This document shows positions 7,168 to 13,549 of a stretch of 15,421 nt of DNA, in pieces. The stretch's first letter is position 1, and each line of letters begins with the position of its first letter. Origin of the DNA: Tannerella sp. (GTDB lineage Bacteria; Bacteroidota; Bacteroidia; Bacteroidales; Tannerellaceae); contig JAIRYY010000313.1 of the NCBI GenBank assembly GCA_031267485.1, positions 1 through 15,421 of the forward strand, in the 5' to 3' direction. The position numbers and the translations under genes were made by a program. Below the pieces are notes generated by a model. The model worked only from the letters and a program-made list of their open reading frames with translations, did not search any database and was not told where the DNA came from.

Positions 7168-7927
7168 TGATTAAGAAGGAGCGTTTTGCGATATTGTCGC
7201 ATCCGATGTAAACAACTCCGTCATCCAGCAGTTCCGAGACGGTGTGATGATGCGTATGACCGTGCAGGCAAAAATACAGGTTCGGCGCCTGTGACAGCGT
7301 GTCGGAAAACCGGCGGACGCATTCCTCGCCATAAAACTGTTCGCTGTTCGGGGGAGCATGCATCACAACAATGATTCCCCTGTATTTATCGCAGTCGGCA
7401 ATTTGCTGACCGAGGAAATCGAAGTCGGGAATATTCCCGGGATTCTCATACTCCAGCCGGTTTGTATTCAGCGCGATAAATTTATACTGTCCGGCCACAA
7501 ATGCGAAATCCGCGGAGCCATAGACGGACTCGTAGACGAGATTGCCATACGCGGGAATATCATGGTTGCCCAAAAGAACAGCATGGGGAACCGTCAGTCT
7601 GCCAAGATTCCGGTACGTCCATTCAAATTCTCTTTTATAGCCATAATCCGTAATATCGCCGCCGTGCAGTACAAAATCTATATCATCGCGCTCATTGAGC
7701 AGCCTTACGAAAAGCTCCGTTTCATCATCATCGCGATGCGTGTCGGTAACGAAAGCAAACCGTATGCAGCTTTTATCAATCGTTTTCGATTCAATGACGG
7801 ACAGATTGTCGGCATTGGCTTTGCCGTCCGCATGAATGTTTACGGTTCCATCCAGCGGCTGATAATCAAAAAGCTCGCAGGACGTCAGCGTGCACAGCAA
7901 TGCAATCCCGGGCAGGTACCCCTTCAT
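7121..7927 (-). CDS. Calcineurin-like metallophosphoesterase lipoprotein
   Basis: 268 aa. The N-terminus MKGYLPGIALLCTLTSC carries a lipobox with C17 as the lipidated Cys, so the protein is exported and anchored to a membrane. The metal-binding motifs of the calcineurin-like family are complete and in order: DTH (62-64), GGDITD (89-94), GNHD (120-123), the MHAPP His at 190 and GHTH (223-226). It should hydrolyse a phosphomono- or diester in the periplasm or at the outer membrane; the substrate cannot be read from the sequence. The start codon shares an ATGA with the stop of a small upstream ORF, and the 3' end overlaps the barrel gene, so it is the centre of a tightly packed unit. Confidence 0.92.
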   Translation of the reverse strand: MKGYLPGIALLCTLTSCELFDYQPLDGTVNIHADGKANADNLSVIESKTIDKSCIRFAFVTDTHRDDDETELFVRLLNERDDIDFVLHGGDITDYGYKREFEWTYRNLGRLTVPHAVLLGNHDIPAYGNLVYESVYGSADFAFVAGQYKFIALNTNRLEYENPGNIPDFDFLGQQIADCDKYRGIIVVMHAPPNSEQFYGEECVRRFSDTLSQAPNLYFCLHGHTHHHTVSELLDDGVVYIGCDNIAKRSFLIIDLSPDGYSCEVVRF

Positions 7928-8148
7928 ACGGCCTCCGTCGTGACGTAAATGCCATATTCACAGCCGTTGCGGGAGCGGCATAAACCGGATTCCACCCCGT
8001 CCCCGCACCCGTCTCCCGGCCGGAAAGCGGCACGCCGCCCGCAATCCGCCCCTGCGGGAAAGAACCCGATACCGCACGGACGGCGAGAAGCGGCGCGCGC
8101 CGTCTCCCGGCCGTGCAGGGCGTCCGCATCCATCAAATCCACATTCAT
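7924..8148 (-). CDS. Possible small Cys-rich protein of unknown function
   Basis: A 74-aa ORF starting MNVDLMDADALHG. It begins 13 nt after the stop of the 223-aa gene and ends with TGA overlapping the ATG of the phosphoesterase, which suits translational coupling. Five Cys occur in the second half (CGIGFF, DCGRR, GCGDG, LCRSR, GCEYG). There is no signal peptide and no recognisable domain. The DNA here is much more GC-rich than the phosphoesterase gene, and two other frames are also open, so the ORF may be fortuitous. If it is not coding, the roughly 230 nt between its neighbours are otherwise empty. Confidence 0.35.
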   Translation of the reverse strand: MNVDLMDADALHGRETARAASRRPCGIGFFPAGADCGRRAAFRPGDGCGDGVESGLCRSRNGCEYGIYVTTEAV

Positions 8149-8161
8149 CGGAACGGATTCC

Positions 8162-8833
8162 TTACGGGATGACGGCATTGATCATCTCGCTCCACGGTCC
8201 GGGCTGGTTGCGGGCGTTAATCCAGCGGAAACGGTACCATACGGTTTTGCCCGCATCGGCGAGCGCATAGTCGATGACGAGCGACGTGGTGGTCGAGGTG
8301 GTGACGTAGCTGAACGCGCTTTCGCCGGCCGGCATCCCTTCGCCCTCGAAGCGCCACGCCTCGAAGCCGGCCACCCCGTCGGGCAGTCCGCCGCGCGGAC
8401 GCACTTCCACCGTGTCGACGACATGGAGCAGGTGACGCAGGTGAATCGACGTGTCCACCCGGCCTTCGGGCATGCTTTTCGGCGGCGGAATGGGCGTAGG
8501 CCTGGGATCCGGAATCGGCAGACCGAGCAGGTCGCGGTCGGCGTTCGTCAGCAGCTGATTGTACAGCAGATGACTTTTGCTGAAACTCCGCAGATCGACG
8601 GTAAAATCCTTCCGCATGTCGTTCTTGTCCTGCACGGCCGCCGGCGTGCGCGTAGCCGGATCGATGGCAATCCGATACTTCAGATCGTAGAGTTCAAACG
8701 AACCACTCAGTTTTACTGTCGCCGGCAGGGGGATTTGCCACATTTCGGCTCTTTCGCCCGATACCTTCACCAGGTTCTTCGACCAGGAATAAAATTCCGC
8801 TTCCCTTGTGGGAACATAATTTTTTTTCTTCAT
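8162..8833 (-). CDS. Conserved-type hypothetical protein with proline hinge and Fn3-like C-terminus
   Basis: A 223-aa protein without a signal peptide or membrane span. Residues 1-105 begin MKKKNYVPTREAEFYSWSKN and look helical. A hinge at 106-120 is almost all Pro and polar (PIPDPRPTPIPPPKS). The C-terminal half (about 127-223) is beta-rich and ends VWYRFRWINARNQPGPWSE, an Fn3-like pattern with conserved Trp and GPWSE. This three-part layout, including the DRDLLGLP turn before the hinge, resembles a family I recall from Bacteroidota and some spirochaetes whose function is unknown. It is the first gene of a closely packed minus-strand cluster with the phosphoesterase and barrel, and its start lies about 55 nt downstream (minus strand) of the 21-bp repeat array. 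Confidence 0.8.
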   Translation of the reverse strand: MKKKNYVPTREAEFYSWSKNLVKVSGERAEMWQIPLPATVKLSGSFELYDLKYRIAIDPATRTPAAVQDKNDMRKDFTVDLRSFSKSHLLYNQLLTNADRDLLGLPIPDPRPTPIPPPKSMPEGRVDTSIHLRHLLHVVDTVEVRPRGGLPDGVAGFEAWRFEGEGMPAGESAFSYVTTSTTTSLVIDYALADAGKTVWYRFRWINARNQPGPWSEMINAVIP

Positions 8834-8888
8834 GATTAAAACATTTTAAATGATTTATAATAATTGCGTTTAAATATTTCTTCTCCGC

Positions 8889-9014
8889 TCCTTACAGCCG
8901 GCCGTAAGACCGTTATAGCCGGCCGTAAGACTCTTATAGCCGGCTGTAAGACTCTTATAGCCGGCCGTAAGACTCTTATAGCCGGCCGTAAGACCGTTAT
9001 AGCCGGCTGCAGGG
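8889..9014. repeat. Tandem array 1: six 21-bp near-palindromic units
   Basis: The core AGCCGGC recurs exactly every 21 bp, at 8896, 8917, 8938, 8959, 8980 and 9001. Each unit is a near-palindrome of the form CTTATAGCCGGCYGTAAG, with 14 to 16 of 18 positions symmetric. The outer units are degenerate and the inner four nearly identical. The array stays open in several frames because 21 is a multiple of three, but there is no coding context. It lies between the HTCS stop and the start of the 223-aa gene. Confidence 0.95.
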
Positions 9015-9068
9015 TTCCCGGGGATATGCGTAAGGGATTTATGGATGGATGTAACGGCGGTATGTGAT

Positions 9069-9090
9069 GAGACGCAAGGCATTGCGTCTC
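9069..9090. repeat. Perfect 9-bp hairpin near the HTCS 3' end
   Basis: GAGACGCAA, loop GGCA, TTGCGTCTC. It lies about 165 bp beyond the HTCS stop and has no T-run on the minus strand, so it is not an intrinsic terminator. Hairpins of the GAGACGC...GCGTCTC type are often dispersed repeats in bacterial genomes; that reading is inferred. Confidence 0.6.
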
Positions 9091-9161
9091 TGCGAAGGGC
9101 GTTTTTGCAGGGGTTGAATGTATATATCCGTATATTAACGAGCCGTTTTTTTCGTCTTTTT

Positions 9162-9176
9162 CCCGGCGACGCCGGG
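9162..9176. repeat. Short GC hairpin downstream of the HTCS gene
   Basis: CCCGGC, loop GAC, GCCGGG: a perfect 6-bp stem. On the minus strand it is followed by A residues rather than T residues, so termination by the standard mechanism is not supported. It might act as a 3'-end barrier for the HTCS mRNA. Confidence 0.4.
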
Positions 9177-9254
9177 GTGCGACCGCGCCGGTGAGGGCGA
9201 CTGTCGAGACCGTCATGTATCCGGCCAATGTATCATTTATTTTTAGATGAATCC

Positions 9255-12200
9255 TTACCGGACGTCTTCGCTGATTTTGGATTCGCGGTACTGCCGGGGC
9301 GTCATGCCGAATTTTTGCAGGAAAAGGCGGTAGAAGCTGCCGCGGTGGTTGAAGCCGGCCATGTACATGACTTCATCTATCGAGTTTTTGCTGGTCAGGA
9401 GCAGTTTTTCGGCGACCGTCAGCCGGTATTCCCTTATCAGCCCGGCGGGCGTCTGTTCGGTGACGTCGCGCAGTTTGCGGTAGAGGTGGCGGGCGCTCAG
9501 GCCGAGCTCACGCGCCAGGTGTTCGGTGGAAAATTCGGCGCTGTTCATGTTGCGGTCTATGACCTTCACTATTTTCTCGAAAAACGCGCGGTGTTCGCTG
9601 TGCATGAATCTGCCGTCGAAAAACTCGAACGCGCTTATCGCGGAACGGTAATAATCCTTCAGGTCGCTCTGGACTTTGAGCAGCCGTTCGACGACGGACT
9701 GCAGATATTCGATGTTGAACGGTTTGACGATGTAGGCTTCCGCTCCGGCGGAGATGCCCTCGGTCTGTTCTTCCGGCGTGTTTCGGGCCGACAGCAGGAT
9801 GAAGGGGATGTGGGCGGTTCGCCTGTCCGCCTTGATTTGTTTCATGAGCGAGATACCGTCGAGTTCCGGCATCATGATGTCGGAGATAATCAGCCGGGGC
9901 TGTATCGTTTCGAGGATGCTGTTCACCGACAGGGGATTTTCGATGGAAATGACGTTGTAGCGGTCTTTCATTATTTCGGTGATGAACCAGCGCATTTCGG
10001 GGTCGTCGTCGATGACGAAAACGGTTGACTTGGCCGGCTGGGATGCGCCTTTCACGTCCTTTTCGTTTTTTCGCGGCAGTGCGGCAGGGGCGGCAATGGC
10101 CGGCGGCGGCGGCAATTCCGGGTGCGCGACCGGCCTGCCGTCCTGCCCGGTCGCTTCCCGGCAGGGCAGGACAACCCGAAATTCGGTGTATTCATCGGGC
10201 ACGCTTTTCACTTCTATCTCGCCGTCGAGCAGTTTCACCATGTTGTAACAGATGGCCAGCCCCAGTCCGTTTCGCGAGAAGAAGCCTGTCCGCGTCTGTT
10301 TTTCGAGGTTTTCGAGTATGTGATACCGGTCGAAGACGTGCAGGATGTCTTTTTCGTGAATCCCCTTGCCGGTGTTGTTGACGAGAACGGTCAGGCGTTC
10401 CTTTTCGCGGCGGACGGCGAACGAGATGACGCCCTCGTCCGGCGTATATTTGAAAGCGTTCGACAGCAGGTTGGTCAGGACTTTGACGAGGCAGCTTCTG
10501 TCCGAATTAAACAGCAGGCCGTTTTCAATATCGCAGCGGAAGGCGATGCGTTTGGATTCGGCCAGTTCGGAGAACGAATCGGTGATACCGCACGACAGTT
10601 CCGTGATGTTCAGCGGCTCGATGAAGCACGCCCTGTGTCCGGTCTCGATGCGGCGAAACTCTATCAGTTCCTGTATCAGCGCGTAAAGCCGTTCGGTATT
10701 TTTCATAATCATGCCGGCATATTTCCGGATGTAACCGTCCGCCTTTTCGTAGGCGATAATGCGGTTGCACGGTCCGTATATCAGCGTCAGGGGCGTGGAA
10801 AACTCGTGCGTAATGTTCGTGAAGAAGCGCAGTTTGGACTCGTATATTTCCTCCCTCTGCTGCTGGTGCATCTTCTCGATGATGACTTCGCGCTTGCGCC
10901 TGTACCGCCCCCTTACGAGCCGTACGGACAAATAGAAGACGGCGACGGTTATCACGGTATAAACAATGCAGGCCCACGCCGTCAGATACCACGGCGGGAG
11001 GATGACGACCGGCAGCGAATAGACGCCGGTCACGACGTCGCCGTTGTCGCACTTGACGTGCAGCACGTATTTACCCGGCGAGATGTTCGTAAAGCTGGCG
11101 TCGCCCGAATTGCCGTTTTCAATCCAGATGGAGCTGAAATTCTCCAGGTTGTAGAAGTACCGGCAGTTCTGCCCGTTAATATAGTCGGGAGCGATGAAGG
11201 ATACGGAGAAAAAGTTCTGGTCATATTTCAGCCGGAGGAATTTCCGGCCTTTCCGGGTATGGATGAAATCGTCGAGGTTTTGTTTTTTCTCATAAATCTT
11301 AAGGCCGGAGAAAAATATTTCAGGCACAAACGCCTTTTTTTCATACTCGTCGGGCGAAATGGCGACAAAACCGTTAATGCCGCCGAAAAACAGCGCGCCC
11401 GTCCTCTCATCCTTCACGTAAGCCCCGTCGCTGAACTCGGAAACGTCAAGCCCGCTCCCGCTGTCGTATTTGCGGAACTTTTCATTTTCGGCGTCGAACC
11501 GCACCAGTCCGTCGTTCGTGCTAATCCACAGATACCCCCGTCCGTCCTCCAGTATCCCGTGTATGGTATTGTTCGGAAGCCCCTCTATTTCGTTGTAGCC
11601 GACGAACGTGGCCCCGTTCGTTTCGGGATTGTAGTCCGCCAGCTTCAGGATGCCGAAACTCGTACCCACCCAGATGTTTCCCCGGCTGTCCCTGTTGATG
11701 TTCAGTATGTCGTTAATGGTGTGAATATCGCTCTGCGGCAGGCTCACCCGGGCAAACGTTTCGCTGTTGACGTTCAGCCGCCTGAGCCCGTATCCCCGGT
11801 TGCCGAACCAGATGATGCTGTCGTTCTCGCGACATGCGGTGAAGAAGAAATTGTACGACATCCCGTCTTTTTCGAACGCGTACCGTTTGACGGACTTCAC
11901 TGCCGGCTCGTCGTCCGTACCCGTCAGAATCACCCTGTAAATGCCCGAACCCACGGACGCCAGCCAGAGGGTGGAATCATTCGCCTCGCAGATGTTGTGG
12001 ACGAAAAGTATCGGCTCCGGGTCGTCGGAGCGCAGCGCCTTTATTTTCCCCTCCCGGTACGAATAGTAGTTCAGCCCCGGCCCGTCGCTTCCGATCCACA
12101 GGATGTTGCGCCGGCTGCCGGCAAAGGCGTAAATGGAATTGTTGTTCAACAGGCTGTTTGACGTCGTGAGGAGTTCGATGTCTTTCGAGCGGATGTCGTC

Positions 12201-13355
12201 GTCGACGGCGAAATCCCTTATCAGCAGGATGCCGTCGTCCTTGGTCCCGACCCACAGGTTATTCCGCCGGTCCGAAAACAAAGCCCTCACCGGCTTCTGA
12301 ATAGAGAGCTGCAGCTCCCCGAACGTGAACGAGCGGAACGAAAACATGTCCCTCGTATACATGTAAACGCCCTGCCCGTCGGTACCAATCCATATAATAT
12401 CCTGCTCGCCGTCCTTGTACAGGCAGAAAACGCCGCAGTAGATGCCGATGTTTTCCACCACGTATTTTATCGTGTTCTCGGGCGTGTTTTTAATCCGTAT
12501 CACGCCGTTCGTCTGAAACGCGACCAGATAATCGTCGTTATCCCTGACAATCGACGACACGACGCCGCGTTCCTCCACCTCCTTTTTGAGGTTCAAAACC
12601 AGGTTTTTCCGCCGCGTGGCCACGTCCATCTCGAACAGGAAGCCGTTTGCGTCGATAAAATAGATACAGCCGTTCTCCTCGGGAAAGGCAAAAAGAATCC
12701 CGCAGTCGTGGGCAAATCCGTCGATGCCGGCAAGAGCGGGGGCGGACGCGCCGAACGATATTTTGATGTTGTGCACGACGCTTTTGTCCGTAACAATCCA
12801 CAGGACGTTCGCCCCGTCGATGAAAATCCGGCGGATATCGTCCTTTACAATTCCCGGAAATGCAATCGGGACGAAGTTCTTACCCTCCCGGTCGTAGTAG
12901 TGTATCACGTCGTTTTCGCATACGACGAAAATCTCGTTCCCGGACGTCTTCGCGCAAAAGTATTTCCCCTCGAACTCGTCGTGGCTCTCGATTCTACCCG
13001 TGCTTTTGTCGTACCGGTTCAGGCCGTGGTTCGTGTTGACCCATATAATGCCGTTTTCCCCCTCCCACACCTCCTCGACGAGGTTTCCGGAGAGCGAGCC
13101 GAGCGGGTTTACTTCCGGTTTGAACACGGTTATTTCGGCGCCGTTGTACATGTTCAGCCCGTCGACGGAGCCAATCCAGACAAACCGTTCGCTGTCCTGG
13201 CAAATCGACAGGATGGCGCTGTTCGACAGGCCGTCGCGGTTGGACAGCTGACGCAGATTGTATGCGCCGGCGGCGGATGTCAGAAAAACGAACAGCAGCA
13301 GGATGCCCGTCCGGCACGTTCCGGAGCGGCGTCCGGTTTCTTTTTCACGTTTCAT
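9255..13355 (-). CDS. Hybrid two-component system regulator (HTCS): sensor kinase, receiver and AraC-type DNA-binding domains
   Basis: 1,366 aa from the ATG at 13355. Domains in order: signal peptide (1-31, GILLLFVFLTSAAGA); a periplasmic sensor made of two beta-propellers with Reg_prop blades (LWIGSDGPGL-type repeats, to about 675); a Y_Y_Y domain (about 710-782); one membrane span (about 790-813, ACIVYTVITVAVFYLSVRLV); HisKA with the phospho-acceptor H850 in NITHEFSTP; a histidine-kinase ATPase domain (LLSNAFKYTP, NTGKGI, GLGLAI); a receiver with the DDD cluster at 1116-1118, phospho-acceptor D1159 (SDIMMPELDG) and K1211 (VKPF); and an AraC-type helix-turn-helix pair at the end (LARELGLSARHLYRKL). 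Such proteins sense oligosaccharides in the periplasm and activate glycan-use genes. An upstream in-frame ATG at 13385 exists, but 13355 gives a cleaner signal peptide and fits the -7 box. The divergent GH125 gene is the likely target, suggesting a mannose-containing ligand. Confidence 0.96.
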   Translation of the reverse strand: MKREKETGRRSGTCRTGILLLFVFLTSAAGAYNLRQLSNRDGLSNSAILSICQDSERFVWIGSVDGLNMYNGAEITVFKPEVNPLGSLSGNLVEEVWEGENGIIWVNTNHGLNRYDKSTGRIESHDEFEGKYFCAKTSGNEIFVVCENDVIHYYDREGKNFVPIAFPGIVKDDIRRIFIDGANVLWIVTDKSVVHNIKISFGASAPALAGIDGFAHDCGILFAFPEENGCIYFIDANGFLFEMDVATRRKNLVLNLKKEVEERGVVSSIVRDNDDYLVAFQTNGVIRIKNTPENTIKYVVENIGIYCGVFCLYKDGEQDIIWIGTDGQGVYMYTRDMFSFRSFTFGELQLSIQKPVRALFSDRRNNLWVGTKDDGILLIRDFAVDDDIRSKDIELLTTSNSLLNNNSIYAFAGSRRNILWIGSDGPGLNYYSYREGKIKALRSDDPEPILFVHNICEANDSTLWLASVGSGIYRVILTGTDDEPAVKSVKRYAFEKDGMSYNFFFTACRENDSIIWFGNRGYGLRRLNVNSETFARVSLPQSDIHTINDILNINRDSRGNIWVGTSFGILKLADYNPETNGATFVGYNEIEGLPNNTIHGILEDGRGYLWISTNDGLVRFDAENEKFRKYDSGSGLDVSEFSDGAYVKDERTGALFFGGINGFVAISPDEYEKKAFVPEIFFSGLKIYEKKQNLDDFIHTRKGRKFLRLKYDQNFFSVSFIAPDYINGQNCRYFYNLENFSSIWIENGNSGDASFTNISPGKYVLHVKCDNGDVVTGVYSLPVVILPPWYLTAWACIVYTVITVAVFYLSVRLVRGRYRRKREVIIEKMHQQQREEIYESKLRFFTNITHEFSTPLTLIYGPCNRIIAYEKADGYIRKYAGMIMKNTERLYALIQELIEFRRIETGHRACFIEPLNITELSCGITDSFSELAESKRIAFRCDIENGLLFNSDRSCLVKVLTNLLSNAFKYTPDEGVISFAVRREKERLTVLVNNTGKGIHEKDILHVFDRYHILENLEKQTRTGFFSRNGLGLAICYNMVKLLDGEIEVKSVPDEYTEFRVVLPCREATGQDGRPVAHPELPPPPAIAAPAALPRKNEKDVKGASQPAKSTVFVIDDDPEMRWFITEIMKDRYNVISIENPLSVNSILETIQPRLIISDIMMPELDGISLMKQIKADRRTAHIPFILLSARNTPEEQTEGISAGAEAYIVKPFNIEYLQSVVERLLKVQSDLKDYYRSAISAFEFFDGRFMHSEHRAFFEKIVKVIDRNMNSAEFSTEHLARELGLSARHLYRKLRDVTEQTPAGLIREYRLTVAEKLLLTSKNSIDEVMYMAGFNHRGSFYRLFLQKFGMTPRQYRESKISEDVR

Positions 13356-13387
13356 GTTATCTTTGTTTATGCTGAATGTTGACATTG

Positions 13388-13395
13388 CAAAAATA
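13388..13395 (-). promoter_or_regulatory. Predicted -7 box of the HTCS gene
   Basis: TATTTTTG on the minus strand matches TAnnTTTG. Transcription would begin near 13381, downstream of the first in-frame ATG (13385) and about 26 nt before the ATG at 13355, which supports the shorter start. No good -33 element is seen, and the tract is A/T-rich. Confidence 0.4.
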
Positions 13396-13426
13396 AAAAA
13401 AATACCGTTACTTTGTCGCGCCGGAA

Positions 13427-13451
13427 TCCCGAAATTTCATTTATTTCGGGA
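13427..13451. promoter_or_regulatory. 25-bp inverted repeat in the HTCS/GH125 divergent region
   Basis: TCCCGAAAT (13427-13435) and ATTTCGGGA (13443-13451) are perfect 9-bp arms around a 7-bp spacer. The palindrome ends three bases before the direct repeat upstream of the GH125 gene and lies about 32 bp upstream of the HTCS -7 box. It could be a separate regulator site or a transcript hairpin. Confidence 0.5.
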
Positions 13452-13453
13452 GG

Positions 13454-13486
13454 ATGTCAGGAAAATGAATTACAATGTCAGGAAAA
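13454..13486 (+). promoter_or_regulatory. 12-bp direct repeat with 21-bp period, candidate HTCS operator
   Basis: ATGTCAGGAAAA occurs at 13454-13465 and again, identical, at 13475-13486. The 21-bp period is two turns of the DNA helix, as expected for two AraC-type domains bound on one face. The second copy ends 27 bp upstream of the GH125 -7 box, just above where -33 should be, a standard place for an activator. The match is exact; the role is inferred from position and from the divergent HTCS gene. Confidence 0.65.
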
Positions 13487-13513
13487 CGTACACAACGTTA
13501 TCCGGTATCTTTA

Positions 13514-13521
13514 TAATTTTG
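13514..13521 (+). promoter_or_regulatory. Predicted -7 box of the GH125 gene
   Basis: TAATTTTG fits TAnnTTTG and lies 28 bp upstream of the ATG, giving a start near 13528 and a leader of about 22 nt. There is no TTTG at -33, which is consistent with a promoter that needs an activator. Confidence 0.55.
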
Positions 13522-13549
13522 CAGCATAAAAAAAAACAGAAAGAATCAA

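Larger units (their letters stand above)
8834..9254. other. Intergenic region between the HTCS gene and the 223-aa gene
   Basis: 421 bp with no convincing gene. From left to right it holds an AT-rich leader (8834-8884), the first 21-bp repeat array, a purine-rich stretch, and two perfect hairpins near the HTCS 3' end. A 130-aa minus-strand frame through this region is open mainly because the repeat period is a multiple of three. No clear -7 box for the 223-aa gene is visible. Confidence 0.7.

Noticed and set aside
8889..9014. Array 1 as a CRISPR array
   Set aside because: Units follow one another without unique spacers, the period is only 21 bp, and no cas genes are present.
8836..9228. 130-aa minus-strand ORF through the repeat array, with repeated LRPAIRV-type heptads
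   Set aside because: It is open because the 21-bp period is a multiple of three, array frames on both strands stay open, it has no start context, and it ends overlapping the promoter side of the 223-aa gene.
10122..12161. 679-aa plus-strand open frame opposite the HTCS gene
   Set aside because: It is a shadow of the GC-rich HTCS coding strand; the opposite frame has full domain matches and this one has none.
13358..13365. Plus-strand TATCTTTG as a GH125 promoter
   Set aside because: It matches the -7 consensus but lies just outside the HTCS start, would leave a leader near 180 nt with the operator inside the transcript, and a better-placed -7 box exists at 13514.
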